This document shows, piece by piece, positions 8,803-18,388 of a stretch of DNA of 64,000 nucleotides. The notes beneath the pieces are model-generated. The model did no database searches. It had not been told where the DNA came from and was given only the letters and a program-made list of their open reading frames with translations. A program made the translations under genes and the position numbers. Position 1 is the first letter of the stretch; the number at the start of each line of letters is the position of its first letter. The stretch is from contig NZ_NNBL01000003.1 of assembly GCF_002803065.1 (NCBI RefSeq), positions 1,432,042 to 1,496,041 on the forward strand, written 5' to 3'. This DNA comes from Streptomyces sp. CB01635. Lineage in GTDB: Bacteria > Actinomycetota > Actinomycetes > Streptomycetales > Streptomycetaceae.

Positions 8803-9800
8803 CTGCAAGCGCCGAGGACGTGGCAGGGGAGGCCGGGGTGTCTCCCTCCACCGTCTCCCGCTGCTTCGCGTCGCCCGAACAGGTGAGACCCGAGACCCGT
8901 GAGCGGGTCCTCGCAGCGGCGGCCCGGCTCGGCTACACACCCAGCCGCGTCGCCCGCTCGCTCGCCCTCGGCCGCACCCGGACCCTCGGCCTGATCGTGC
9001 CCGACATCGCCAACCCCTTCTTCGCGGTGGTCGCCAAGGCAGTACAGGCCCGCGCCCGCCGCAAGGACTATGCGGTGTTCCTGGCAGACACGGACGAAGA
9101 CCCCGACGACGAATACGAGTTGGCCCTCACCCTCGCCCGCCAGGTCGACGGGCTGCTCCTCGTCGCGCCCCGCATGGACACCGAGCGCCTCGACGAGATT
9201 ATCCAGCAGGTACCCAGTGTCATTGCCAACCGGCCCGTGCGGGGAGTGCCGACGGTCGTCATGCCCACAGCCGACGGGTTGCGTCAGGCGGTGGCGCATC
9301 TGCATGCCCTCGGGCACCGTCACCTCGCCCTCGTCCTGGGCGCCCGCGACTCCTGGTCGAGCGAGCAGCGCGGCCACGCCGTGCGCGCGGCGTGCGAGGA
9401 ACTGGGCCTGAAGATCAGCGAGTTCGGCCCGCACGAACCGAAGTTCCATACCGGAGCGCAGGTCGCCGACCTCGCCCTTGCCTCCGGTGCCACTGCCGTC
9501 GTGGCGCACAACGACCTGCTGGCCTTGGGGATCCTGTCCCGGCTGAGCGAGCGCGGTGTGCGCGTGCCCGACGACGTCAGCCTCGTCGGCGTGGACGACA
9601 TACTCCTCGCCGCGACCTCCACCCCGGCGCTCACCTCGGTGCGCCTGCCGCTCGATGCGCTGGGGGAGCAGTCCGTGAATCTCCTTCTGCGCCGCATTGA
9701 GGGCGGCGGACCGCAGTCGGCCGGTCCCCAGCAGGTCGTCCTCGACAGCGAGTTGATCGTCCGCCGTTCCACCGGCCCCGCCCCACGGAAGGAACCCTGA
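8799..9800 (+). CDS. LacI-family transcriptional regulator
   Basis: A 333-residue repressor. The DNA-binding helix-turn-helix lies at the N-terminus (EDVAGEAGVSPSTVSRCF) with hinge helix TPSRVARSLALGRTRTLG; a periplasmic-binding-protein-like effector domain follows (IVPDIANPFFAVVAKAVQ ... GVDDILLAATSTPALTSV). It overlaps the DUF624 stop and is followed 2 bp later by an oxidoreductase gene, so it is co-transcribed. It is the natural candidate to bind the palindromes at 4679-4814 and 12755 and so to control the operon in response to an imported sugar. Confidence 0.92.
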   Translation: MTASAEDVAGEAGVSPSTVSRCFASPEQVRPETRERVLAAAARLGYTPSRVARSLALGRTRTLGLIVPDIANPFFAVVAKAVQARARRKDYAVFLADTDEDPDDEYELALTLARQVDGLLLVAPRMDTERLDEIIQQVPSVIANRPVRGVPTVVMPTADGLRQAVAHLHALGHRHLALVLGARDSWSSEQRGHAVRAACEELGLKISEFGPHEPKFHTGAQVADLALASGATAVVAHNDLLALGILSRLSERGVRVPDDVSLVGVDDILLAATSTPALTSVRLPLDALGEQSVNLLLRRIEGGGPQSAGPQQVVLDSELIVRRSTGPAPRKEP

Positions 9801-9802
9801 CC

Positions 9803-11158
9803 ATGACCGCCCTCACCACCCGGCGCGCCGCCGTCGTCGGCACCGGACACCGTGCCCAGATGTACACCCGGGCCCTCGGCGCCCGCGCCCACTACGACGT
9901 GGTGGCGCTCGCCGACCCCAGCCCGACCCGAATCGCCCACCACAACCGGCTGCTCACCGGCCTCGGCCGTCCGGAGGCAACCGCCACCGCGCCCGACGAC
10001 TTCGCGGACCTGCTGCGGCGCGAACGGATCGACGAGGTCGTCGTCACCACCGTCGACGCCACCCACGACCACTACATCATCACCGCCCTTGAGGCGGGCT
10101 GCCGCGTCGTCACGGAGAAGCCCCTGACGACCGACGCCGCCAAGTGCCGTGCGATCCTCGACACGTTGGAGCGCACCGGCGGCGACCTGTCGGTCGGCTT
10201 CAACTACCGCTACAACCCGGCCCACGAAAAGGTCTGGCAGCTGCTCGCCGACGGCGCGATAGGTGACGTGCGGTCGGTGCACTTCGAGTGGCTCCTCGAC
10301 GTACGTCACGGCGCCGACTACTTCCGCCGCTGGCACCGCGAGAAGCGGCACAGCGGCGGTCTCCTCGTGCACAAGTCGGGCCACCACTTCGACCTCGTCA
10401 ACTGGTGGTTGAACGCGACCCCCTCACGCGTCCACGCCGAGGGCGGGCTCGTCTTCTACGGCCGGGGCAACGGCGAGGCGACCGGACTGCGCCGCGACTA
10501 CGAGCGCGCGCACGGCGACGCGGCGGCAGCCGACGACCCGTACGCGATCCACCTGGCGGACGACCCCGGGCTCACCGCTCTGTACCTCGACGCGCAGGCC
10601 GCGGGTGACACCTATGTGCGCGACCGCAACGTGTTCGGTGACGGCATCGACATCGAGGACGACCTGGCGGTCCTGGTCCGCTACGACACCGGCGCCACCA
10701 TGACGTACCACCTGACGGCGTACTCGCCCTGGGAGGGCTACCGCGTCATGTTCAACGGCACCGCGGGCCGCCTGGAGCTCGAGGTGGAGGAGAACACGTG
10801 GCAGCCCCCGCGTACCGCGGCCCCTGGGGGAGAGGCTGCGCATGGCGGCGTGCCGATGGCCAACCCGGGCCGTACGCGCATCCTGCTGCGTCCCCTGTGG
10901 GAGGAGCCGCGCGAGGTGACCTTCGAGGTGGCGGCGGGCTCGCACGGCGGTGGGGATCTGCGCATGCTCAAGGAACTCTTCGGTCCGCTCGGCGACGGCT
11001 CCGACGAGGGGGCGGCTCCGGCAGCGGGCAAGGGTGCCACGGCCCGCGACGGCGCGTTCGCACTGGCGGTGGGCATCGCCGGCAACGAGTCCCTTGCGAC
11101 GGGGCGGCCCGTGGACGCGACGGACCTGTTCGGGGAGCGCCACTCGACGAAGCACTGA
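9803..11158 (+). CDS. Gfo/Idh/MocA-family oxidoreductase
   Basis: A 451-residue NAD(P)-dependent sugar or cyclitol oxidoreductase. The N-terminal Rossmann fold shows AVVGTGHRAQMYTRAL; the diagnostic EKPL motif lies near residue 106 (VVTEKPLTTDAAKCRAIL); a C-terminal alpha/beta domain has GFNYRYNPAHEKV and KSGHHFDLVNWWL. It is longer than the 330-400 aa family norm because of an acidic insert around residues 215-275. It closes the sugar operon and probably oxidises or epimerises the imported compound. Confidence 0.88.
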   Translation: MTALTTRRAAVVGTGHRAQMYTRALGARAHYDVVALADPSPTRIAHHNRLLTGLGRPEATATAPDDFADLLRRERIDEVVVTTVDATHDHYIITALEAGCRVVTEKPLTTDAAKCRAILDTLERTGGDLSVGFNYRYNPAHEKVWQLLADGAIGDVRSVHFEWLLDVRHGADYFRRWHREKRHSGGLLVHKSGHHFDLVNWWLNATPSRVHAEGGLVFYGRGNGEATGLRRDYERAHGDAAAADDPYAIHLADDPGLTALYLDAQAAGDTYVRDRNVFGDGIDIEDDLAVLVRYDTGATMTYHLTAYSPWEGYRVMFNGTAGRLELEVEENTWQPPRTAAPGGEAAHGGVPMANPGRTRILLRPLWEEPREVTFEVAAGSHGGGDLRMLKELFGPLGDGSDEGAAPAAGKGATARDGAFALAVGIAGNESLATGRPVDATDLFGERHSTKH

Positions 11159-11217
11159 CGGCCGCGGCCGACATGCTGTCGCCCCGAGGGCAGCAGCCGT
11201 GGGGCGGAGGCCGGAGG

Positions 11218-12432
11218 TCAGCCCTCCGTCGCCTTCGCCCAGGGCGCGTCCAGTTCGGAGAACAGCGCGAGGCGACCGGCGCTCGATGCGGTGAGGGCGT
11301 CGATACCAGGGATCACCCGACGCTGCTCGGCACCCTCGCCGAGCATGTGCCAGACGCCCGGGGGCAGGCGAACCGGCTCGGGCGCGATGCGGACAGCCTC
11401 CAGCACCCGGGTGAAGGCGCCGCTGCGTTCCAGCGGGCTCAACAGCTCGTCGCCGTCACGGAGATGAGCGATCAGGTTCTCCAGGAGGTCCGTACGTGGA
11501 TGTTCGTACTCCTGGGATACCTGGCCCCGCCGTTCCAGAAGTACACGGTCCTCGGTGTAGTGCAGTGTGATACGGCCCTGTTCGCCGTGCACGACGATGT
11601 AGGGCGCGACGTTCTGCTCGGCGCACAGGGTCGCGGCCAGCGTGATGGTTGTGTCGTGTGCAGTCGTCACACGGACACATGAGGTGTCGTCGGCCTCGAT
11701 GTCATGGGCCCGGTAGAGCTCCAACTCCACGCCGGCCACGTCGTCCTGGCGATCGCTGCCGTCCACACGCAAAGCGGTGGCCAGGGCGTGGGCGAGGGGA
11801 TTGGTCAGCACGCCGTCGACGACGTCCACCATGTCCTGCGCCCCGGGGCCGACGGCAACGCGGCGGCGTCCGGCCCAAGGCGAGCGGGCGTAGTACCGGG
11901 CCTCTCGCACCCACGCCCCGGCGGCACCGATGCCCACGGGCCGCCCGATTGCGCCGTCCGCTATCAACTGCCGTACGGATGCCACCGCCGCGGAGCCGAA
12001 GGACTGGAACCCGACCTGACACACGCGACCGGACCGGTCCAGTTCCTCGGCGAGCTGCTGGAAGCCGGCCAAGGAGGACGCGGGCGGCTTCTCGAGCAGT
12101 ACGTGCGATCCGGCCCGGACGGCGGTCAGCGCGAGTGGGACGTGCGTATGGAGGGGTGTGCTGATGATGGTCACCGCGGGGCGGGTGCGCTCCAGGAGTG
12201 CCTTGAGGTCCGTGGACTGCGAGATGGACGCGAAGGGCCCGAGCCCGTCCAACTCTTCCGCGTCGAGGGGGCTTTGGTCGCAGACCCCGACGACCTGGAC
12301 CTGCCCTTGTCCGGTGAGCCGACGCAGGTTCGCACGGTGGATGCGGCCGAAGCCACGGCCGCCGACGAGGACGACGGCGACGGGCTGCGCCGTCACCGTG
12401 CGGTGCGGCGGACGAACGCCGTCCGGGTGCAC
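11218..12432 (-). CDS. Gfo/Idh/MocA-family oxidoreductase
   Basis: A 404-residue paralogue convergent with the preceding operon. Rossmann motif VLVGGRGFGRIHRANL, the dinucleotide-site sequence EKPPASSLAGFQQL and the C-terminal MVDVVDGVLTNPLAHAL are visible. The listed GTG start adds about 15 residues before VAVVLVGG; a start closer to the Rossmann strand is possible. The perfect 14-bp operator at 12755 lies about 320 bp upstream, so this gene may belong to the regulon of the LacI protein at 8799. Substrate unknown; sugar, inositol or a keto-glycoside are the usual choices. Confidence 0.85.
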   Translation of the reverse strand: MHPDGVRPPHRTVTAQPVAVVLVGGRGFGRIHRANLRRLTGQGQVQVVGVCDQSPLDAEELDGLGPFASISQSTDLKALLERTRPAVTIISTPLHTHVPLALTAVRAGSHVLLEKPPASSLAGFQQLAEELDRSGRVCQVGFQSFGSAAVASVRQLIADGAIGRPVGIGAAGAWVREARYYARSPWAGRRRVAVGPGAQDMVDVVDGVLTNPLAHALATALRVDGSDRQDDVAGVELELYRAHDIEADDTSCVRVTTAHDTTITLAATLCAEQNVAPYIVVHGEQGRITLHYTEDRVLLERRGQVSQEYEHPRTDLLENLIAHLRDGDELLSPLERSGAFTRVLEAVRIAPEPVRLPPGVWHMLGEGAEQRRVIPGIDALTASSAGRLALFSELDAPWAKATEG

Positions 12433-12965
12433 GGGCTTTGATCGCGGATGCAGTCCGACGCCAACGCGTTCATGTGTCTCCTAGTGGGCCGTCCTGTAAG
12501 CCGGCCTGGACGGTGGGCTGGTGTGGAACGGGCCTACGGCTGGCGTAAGGGGCTTGCGGCCACAGCCTTCCAGACGTGACCCGGTAGTTGGTCACATGGT
12601 CGGACCCTGTCCCGCGGGTTTTTGGCACTTCGTCTCGTTGTTGTCCGACCGCCCGAACACCTTGTCTCGCGTCGTGAGATGGGTGCGGACGAGGTCAACT
12701 TCCGTTCGGCCGGGGGTTGTTTCGGCATGGTACAGCGCTCTGGGGCCATGATCCAGAAAGCGCTTTCTCCGAGTTCTGCAATCAGCTCTGGAACGGAAGC
12801 CGAAGGAGCAGCCCCACATGCCCGCAGCGCCCCCCACCTCACATCCGTGTCGCCGCGATCGAGTGGCAAGAGTGGAGCGCCATGTACAAACACGGCGATG
12901 ACCGGCCTGGCGAGACGAGACCCTCGAGTGGACGAGTGGTGAGAGGCTCCCTACCGGCCATCGCA
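12433..12965. other. Intergenic region with LacI operator and a broken leader
   Basis: Besides the operator at 12755-12768 I see a ribosome-site-like GAAGGAG (12802-12808) followed by ATG at 12818, on the + strand. That frame stops after about 27 codons. A neighbouring frame reads IRVAAIEWQEWSAMYKHG, which looks like the start of a real protein. I infer a gene that once followed the operator and was cut away or frameshifted. The family is not recognisable. Confidence 0.35.
12755..12768. promoter_or_regulatory. Perfect LacI-type operator AGAAAGCGCTTTCT
   Basis: A 14-bp perfect palindrome with the AAGCGCTT core. It differs at one position from the site at 4769-4782, before the sugar operon. 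It stands upstream of the leftward oxidoreductase and of the truncated rightward reading frame. Confidence 0.6.
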
Positions 12966-13874
12966 TTACAGGACCTCCTGTTCCAGCGCCTGTCGTCCGA
13001 CCCCGAGTACCTTGAGCATGGCTCGAGTGGCTGGGCTGGGGTTGAATCGGCTCCAGGCCAGATACTCGATGCGATGAGGGCCGTCGACCACTGGGACCAG
13101 TGCCAGTTCGGGGGTGTCCGTGACCAGTGGTCGGATGAAGGCTGATGGCAGCAGCGCAATGCCGAGCCCGCGCGCAATGAGCCGGGTGATCAGCTCGACG
13201 ACGCCGGACTCGTACGCAACGTCGCGGACCAGGCCTGCGGCGGCGAACGCCTGATCGGACTGGGCTCGGGCCGGTGTCCCGGCCACGAAGTCCACGAACG
13301 TCTCGTCGGCGATCTCCCGCAGGGTGACATGGGATACGCCCGCAAGACGGTGACCGGCCGGTACCGCCAGTACGTGCTCGTCGTGATCGAGCACAACGCT
13401 CTCCACACCGGACGGCCGATCACCCTCCGGAAGGCCGAGGAAGGCGATGTCCAGATCGCCGTTCCGGATCGCCGTCGCCAGTTCGTCACTGCGTCCGGAG
13501 CGGAGGGCGACGTGGACGTCCGGGTGCTGGGCGCGGTACCGCTGCAGCAGATCGGGTACGTCGACGGCGGCCGTGGTCACGATCACGCCGACGGCGAGGC
13601 GGCCGCGTATCACGCCGGTCGCGGCGGCAGCGTCGGCGACTGCGCGGTCGGCAGCGGCCAGACACTCACGCGCGCCCGCGACGAACGCCGCACCGGCGCT
13701 GGTCAGTTCGACCCGCCGGCTGGATCGGGCGAACAGCTTGATCCCGAGCTCTCGTTCCAGGCCGGCGATCCGGTGACTGAGTGACGACTGCACCACGGAG
13801 CAGCGTTCCGCGGCGCGGGTGAAGTTACGGGTTTCGGCGACGGCGATGACGTAGCGCATCTGCTGGAGGTCCAC
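12966..13874 (-). CDS. LysR-family transcriptional regulator
   Basis: About 302 residues. N-terminal winged helix-turn-helix: DLQQMRYVIAVAETRNFTRA, then SSLSHRIAGLERELGIKLF and RRVELTSAG; the rest is the LysR substrate-binding domain (GRLAVGVIVTTAAVD ... IARGLGIALLPSAFI). I take the GTG at 13874 because family members normally begin a few residues before MRYVIAV; the frame is open to an ATG at 13913. It is divergent from an EamA exporter with a very short intergenic gap, the classic layout for a LysR protein that controls its neighbour. Confidence 0.88.
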   Translation of the reverse strand: MDLQQMRYVIAVAETRNFTRAAERCSVVQSSLSHRIAGLERELGIKLFARSSRRVELTSAGAAFVAGARECLAAADRAVADAAAATGVIRGRLAVGVIVTTAAVDVPDLLQRYRAQHPDVHVALRSGRSDELATAIRNGDLDIAFLGLPEGDRPSGVESVVLDHDEHVLAVPAGHRLAGVSHVTLREIADETFVDFVAGTPARAQSDQAFAAAGLVRDVAYESGVVELITRLIARGLGIALLPSAFIRPLVTDTPELALVPVVDGPHRIEYLAWSRFNPSPATRAMLKVLGVGRQALEQEVL

Positions 13875-13934
13875 ACTGCAATCGTTCTGGTTCATGGCTG
13901 CCATCGCAAGCATGCGTTGGATTCATGACGCGTT

Positions 13935-14927
13935 GTGCTGAGACTTCATCACATGCACTCCTTGACCAAGCGGTCACCCGGCCTGCGGCGGACCCCGCAC
14001 GCGCAGCAGGTGGCAACCGTCGCACTGACCGCACTCGCTCCCGCTTCCTGGGGCACCACGTACGTCGTGACCACGGAACTGTTACCGCCAGGGCATCCGC
14101 TCTTCGCCGGGCTGATGCGCGCGTTGCCGGCCGGGTTGCTCGCGCTGGCGATCACCCGGGTGCTCCCGCGCGGGGACTGGTGGTGGAAGGCCGTCTTCCT
14201 TGGCGTGCTCAACATCGGAGGGCTGCCTCTGCTGTTCTTGGCGGCCGAACGACTCCCCGGCGGCGTCGCCGCCACACTCGGCGCTGCCCAGCCGCTGCTG
14301 GTCGCAGGCTTGGCCATCGCGGTGCTCCACGACCGACCCACGCTCTGGCGACTGACCTGGGGTGTGATCGGCGTGGCCGGTGTCGGACTCGTCGTGCTCG
14401 GTCCGGAGGCCCGGCTGGACGTCGTCGGGGTGCTCGCCGGCCTCGGCCATACGGCCCTCATGGCCGGCGGGGTCGTCCTCACCAAGCGCTGGGGCCGCCC
14501 CGCGGGCGTCGGTCCGTTGACCCTGGCCGGCTGGCAACTGACGGTCGGCGGCCTGCTGCTGCTCCCGCTCACCCTCGCGATCGAGGGGGTGCCGCAGCGG
14601 ATCGATGCCGGAGCTGTCGGCGGCTACCTATGGCTCGGCAGCATGGGTGGGCTGATCGCGTATGCCCTCTGGTTCCGCGGGATCGCAGAGCTGCCGGTCG
14701 GCGCGTCCGCACCGCTGGTACTGCTGTCACCGCTGGTCGCGACTGTCATCGGAATCGTGCTGGGCGAGTCACTGAGCCCGCTGCAGACCCTTGGCTTCGT
14801 TGTTGCCCTGGCCGCCTTGCTCGCCGCGCAGTTCAACGCCCCGAGCCTGTCCGGCCGCATCGCGCGCGGCAGGTCGACAGAACGTCACATTCGAGAAGGC
14901 CAAGTTCGAGAAGGACGGATTCGATGA
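13935..14927 (+). CDS. EamA/DMT-family transporter
   Basis: A 330-residue membrane protein with ten hydrophobic segments in two five-helix repeats, as in drug/metabolite exporters. SWGTTYVVTTELLPPGHPLF marks the first EamA repeat and VLLSPLVATVIGIVLGESLS the end of the second. ATG 13935 or 13953 could start it. The tail after helix ten is hydrophilic with a duplicated REGQVREGRIR element. Its last codons overlap the next start (ATGA), so the two genes are translationally coupled. It is probably an exporter under the divergent LysR regulator; the cargo is unknown. Confidence 0.88.
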   Translation: MLRLHHMHSLTKRSPGLRRTPHAQQVATVALTALAPASWGTTYVVTTELLPPGHPLFAGLMRALPAGLLALAITRVLPRGDWWWKAVFLGVLNIGGLPLLFLAAERLPGGVAATLGAAQPLLVAGLAIAVLHDRPTLWRLTWGVIGVAGVGLVVLGPEARLDVVGVLAGLGHTALMAGGVVLTKRWGRPAGVGPLTLAGWQLTVGGLLLLPLTLAIEGVPQRIDAGAVGGYLWLGSMGGLIAYALWFRGIAELPVGASAPLVLLSPLVATVIGIVLGESLSPLQTLGFVVALAALLAAQFNAPSLSGRIARGRSTERHIREGQVREGRIR

Positions 14928-15619
14928 AGACCGATTCGACGAGGGCAGGCATGACGATCGCCGTGCTGGGTGCCACCGGGATGGTCGGCAGCCGGGTGAT
15001 CACCGAGGCCAGTGCACGCGGGCACCACGTGCTTGCCCTGTCCCGGAAGCCTGCAAGCAAGGACCCGAACGTGACGCCACTCGCAGTCGAGGTGAGCCAC
15101 GCGCACGCTGTGCGTGAGGCCCTTACGGGCTCCGTCGCGAACGGCACCGCGGACGCCGTGGTGTTGACCGTGCGGACCGTCCCGGTCGACGAGGAGTTCT
15201 TGGTCGGCGCTACCCGTACGGTGCTGGACATCGCGGCACGGCTCGGGATTCGTGTCCTCGTGGTCGGCGGCGCCGGCGCCTTGCGCAGCCCCGACCGTCA
15301 CGATCTGCTGGTCGCCGACAATCCCGCGTATGTGTCCCCTGAATTGAAGACCGTCGCCGCTGCCGGGATCGCTCAGTTGCGAACCTGCCAGGCTCATACC
15401 GGCGCCGATTGGGCCTACTTGAGTCCGCCCGCCCTGCTCGAACCCGGTGAACGTACCGGCCACTATCGCCGGGGCACCGACACCTTGCTCACCAGCGACG
15501 AGGGCCGATCGTGGATCAGCGCCGAGGACCTGGCCGTCGCGGTGGTCGACGAACTCGAAGCCCCTGGCCCCGAACATCACATCACGGTTGTCCACCGCGA
15601 CAAACGGCCATCAGCGTAG
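14924..15619 (+). CDS. NAD(P)-binding protein, NmrA/SDR-like
   Basis: A 231-residue atypical short-chain dehydrogenase. The N-terminus has the Rossmann motif AVLGATGMVGSRVITEA, followed by HHVLALSRKP and a central GIRVLVVGGAGALRSP. It lacks the YxxxK catalytic pair, as usual for NAD(P)H-binding flavin-reductase-like or NmrA-type proteins. ATG 14924 overlaps the EamA stop and has GAGAAGGA upstream; ATG 14951 is an alternative. Role is likely redox sensing or oxidation linked to the exported compound. Confidence 0.82.
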   Translation: MKTDSTRAGMTIAVLGATGMVGSRVITEASARGHHVLALSRKPASKDPNVTPLAVEVSHAHAVREALTGSVANGTADAVVLTVRTVPVDEEFLVGATRTVLDIAARLGIRVLVVGGAGALRSPDRHDLLVADNPAYVSPELKTVAAAGIAQLRTCQAHTGADWAYLSPPALLEPGERTGHYRRGTDTLLTSDEGRSWISAEDLAVAVVDELEAPGPEHHITVVHRDKRPSA

Positions 15620-15631
15620 GCGGTCAGCCAC

Positions 15632-16555
15632 GTGCTGTGGCGGCAGAACGTCAGCAGCCTGCCGAGCGGCTTCGCCCTCGAGTACTGGTTCACGTACGAG
15701 AAGAACGGCCCGCTCTACGACACCCCGCACTTCACCTACACAGTGGGCAGCGGAGGAGGTGGTGGCGGGGGAGGAGGTGGCGCGGGCACCTTCCCGATCA
15801 CCTTCCAGAACAACACCCGTGGCGTCTACGCCGGTTCACAGATCTACATCACCGTGCTGGGGCAGGTGAGGCCCGGCCAGTGGTCGTACATGAAGGCCGA
15901 CGGGACGATGGCCCACATCAGCCACCTGGACCCGACAGCACCAGGCCATCTCACCAAGGGTGGCGTGAACTACCCCAACATGTCGTTCACGCTGACCCAG
16001 GTGGGAGGCTCCGTCCCCTCACCCACATCCATCCGCGGGGGACGGATCTACGTCTCGCTCGGATCCCCGATGTACATCCCGGTCTCTCCCGACGACCAGG
16101 GCTGGGGCGGCCCTGACCTGCGCAACCCCAATGACCCCAACACCGACGTCTACTACGACTGGTACGAGTACACCTACGTCCACGGGCAGGTGGCGTTCGG
16201 CGGAAACACCACCCAGGTCGACCAGTTCGGCTTCCCCATGACCGCGCACCTGACGCAGGCATCCAGCGGCTATGACAACACCCAGGGCATCACACTGACC
16301 CGCGCGCAGGTCATGTCCCGGTACGCGGCCTCGGTAGGCGAGGCCTTCAAGCCGCTGCAGAGCACCCATCGCATCATCGCCCCGCGCTCCTCCAACCTCT
16401 TCCTGGCAGGAGGCCCGCAGGCGAACTATCTGCAGGCGTACATCGACCAGGCCTGGAGCTACTACGCCACCCATCCCTTCAAACTGACCCGGCTGGGCGA
16501 GACATTCAGCGGCCAGGTCAGCGGCACCACGCTCACCTTCACGAAGAATGGCACG
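15632..16555 (+). pseudogene. CBM56-GH64 beta-1,3-glucanase, truncated at both ends
   Basis: The sequence starts inside a carbohydrate-binding module (SLPSGFALEYWFTYEKNGP), passes a polyglycine linker (about residues 40-50) and enters the GH64 thaumatin-like beta-1,3-glucanase fold (FPITFQNNTRGVYAGSQIYI, HLTKGGVNYPNMSF). There is no signal peptide or ribosome site, so the 5' part is missing. After TFTKNGTGSF near 16555 the frame enters an antisense TetR gene and loses similarity, so the last third of GH64 is gone as well. It once acted on fungal or yeast beta-glucan outside the cell. Confidence 0.8.
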
Positions 16556-16908
16556 GGCTCCTTCCGCCGAGAGGGCCGCCACCGCCGGGGCGCAGCAGCG
16601 TCCGGTAGAGGCCGGCGTGCGGGACGACGCCGGCGAAGAAGGCGCTCAGCGCGGGCGGCGGGCTCGCGGGGTCCGGGGTGCCGCGCCAGGCGTGGAGGGC
16701 GTCCACTGCTTCGCGGACCACGTCGGCGCAGGCGTCCACGGCCAGCGCCTCCAGGTCGCCGTAGTGGACGTAGAACGTGGCGCGGCCGACCCCGGCCCTG
16801 CGTGCCAGCGCGGCGACGCTGACGTCCGCCAGTGGGCGCTGCGCGCACTCGTCGAGCACCTGCGTTACGGCAGTTGCACCTTGTTCCGCCTCCGGGTCGA
16901 CGAGGGCG
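16556..16908 (-). pseudogene. TetR regulator, N-terminal part only
   Basis: Helix-turn-helix of a TetR-family repressor is clear: RRALVDPEAEQ, then VSVAALARRAGVGRATFYVHY and GDLEALAVDACADVV. Upstream a TAG stop at about 16909 leaves no credible start codon, and the C-terminal ligand domain ends near GGGGPLGG at the junction with the GH64 fragment. The two fragments meet tail to tail, which marks a recombination scar. Confidence 0.7.
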
Positions 16909-17235
16909 CGACGCTTGGCCTACGACCTGAGCAGTGACAGCACGTTCGACCGGCCGAGAGGTGCCCGTGGTTTCGCGATCGCCCCGGTCACGCGCTGGGA
17001 GGAGTACGAGCAGTCCCGGGCCCTGTGCGTCGGCCACCGCACTCCGCCGGCAGTCCGCTCGGTGGCATGGTCCGGCTCGAGGCCTGGAGTGCGACCGGCA
17101 ATGCCGCGTCGAATCTGCAGACCGGCAGGGAAGCCGGCACCGATGACGCCTTACAACTGATCACTGGGCGGGCCGCCGCAAGGGGCAGCTCACGCCGGGG
17201 CATGCGGCGTCCCGTGCCGCGTTCCCTGGGAGCTC
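16909..17235. other. Patch of unassigned gene scraps
   Basis: Two short coding-like segments are visible on the + strand: one around 16918-17060 (DLSSDSTFDRPRGARGF, VTRWEEYEQSRALCVGH) and one around 17066-17160 (MVRLEAWSATGNAASNLQTG). Neither has a start site and I cannot name their families. The composition suggests leftover fragments rather than a promoter region. Confidence 0.3.
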
Positions 17236-18261
17236 TCAGGCAGAGGCGCGCCGCACCAGGGTCGTCGGGGTGATCACCGACGCCGGGGCCTCGCCGTCCG
17301 CGTTGTCGAGCCGCTGCATCAGAAGCTTGACCATCAGCCGGCCCATTCCCTCGATGTCCTGCCGGACCGTGGTCAGCGCAGGCTCCGTGGTCCGCACGAC
17401 GGACGCCATGTCGTCGAAGCCGACCACGGCCACGTCCTCGGGTACCTGCACTCCCCGTTCGCGGAGGGTGCGCAGCGCGCCCGAGGCCATGAGGTCGTTG
17501 GAGACGAACACGCCGTCGACGTCCGGCCGCCGGTCGAGCAGTTCGGCCATGGCGCGGGCGCCGCTCTCCTCGGCGAAGTCGCCCTGGCACAGCAGGGCGG
17601 GATCGGCCTTGAGCAGCACGTCGTGGTAGCCGTCGATCCGGTTCAGCGCGGACATCTGGTCGCGCGGGCCCGCGATGTGCGCGATGTGCCGGCGGCCGAG
17701 CGACACCAGATGCCGGACGGCCTCCCGCGCGCCGCCCCGGTTGTCGCAGTCCACGAACGGCACGTTCAGGCCGGAGCCGGCGGCGGGCCTTCCGCCGAAC
17801 ACCGCCGGTATGCCCGTCCGCCCGATGAGGGCGGGCAGTTCGTCGTCGTTGTGCAGGGAGAACGCCAGCGCCCCGTCCACGTGCCCGCCGCCGAGATAGC
17901 GGGCGATCCGGTCATGGTCGCCGGGCCCCTCGACCCACAGCAGCACCAGCTGGGCGTCGTGCTCGGTCAGCTCCCGGCTGATGCCGCGGACCTGTTGCTC
18001 GAAGAACGGGTCGGAGAAGATCCGGAGTTCGGGCTCCGCGATGATCACCGCGACAGCACCGTTGCGCCGGGTGACCAGTGTGCGGGCCGCGTGGTTGGGA
18101 ACATAACCGAGCTCCTCGACCGCCCTGCGCACCTTGTCCACCAGCGGGGCGCGCACGCCCGCGCCGCCGTTGACGACCCGGGACGCCGTGGCCCGGGACA
18201 CGCCGGCATACGCGGCGACAGCTTCCAGCGTGGGGCGGGACCCCGTGGTCTGCTCGGGCAA
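17236..18261 (-). CDS. LacI-family transcriptional regulator
   Basis: A 341-residue repressor: N-terminal HTH (LEAVAAYAGVSRATASRVVN), hinge helix NHAARTLVTRRNGAVAVI, then effector domain (EPELRIFSDPFFEQQVRGIS ... GFDDMASVVRTTEPALTTV). It reads leftward, away from the secreted-lectin genes. A run of seven GCAGAC hexamers lies 83 bp upstream of its start. No target operator was identified. It may control the chitinase-like cluster or a gene lost from the scar. Confidence 0.9.
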   Translation of the reverse strand: MPEQTTGSRPTLEAVAAYAGVSRATASRVVNGGAGVRAPLVDKVRRAVEELGYVPNHAARTLVTRRNGAVAVIIAEPELRIFSDPFFEQQVRGISRELTEHDAQLVLLWVEGPGDHDRIARYLGGGHVDGALAFSLHNDDELPALIGRTGIPAVFGGRPAAGSGLNVPFVDCDNRGGAREAVRHLVSLGRRHIAHIAGPRDQMSALNRIDGYHDVLLKADPALLCQGDFAEESGARAMAELLDRRPDVDGVFVSNDLMASGALRTLRERGVQVPEDVAVVGFDDMASVVRTTEPALTTVRQDIEGMGRLMVKLLMQRLDNADGEAPASVITPTTLVRRASA

Positions 18262-18342
18262 GGCGGGCGCTCCTTCTGCGGCGCTGCTCGGTCTGCGGTG
18301 TGGGCTCGGGTCGGCCGGGCGGTCGACGCCGACCAGGATATC

Positions 18343-18388
<46 letters not shown>

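Noticed and set aside
13925..14923. Extension of the NAD(P)-binding gene upstream to 13925
   Set aside because: The upstream part is a shadow of the EamA gene; ATG 14924 overlaps the EamA stop and has a ribosome site.
15632..16822. Intact 396-codon secreted glucanase
   Set aside because: No signal peptide, starts inside a binding module, and the last 90 codons are antisense TetR. It is a double truncation.
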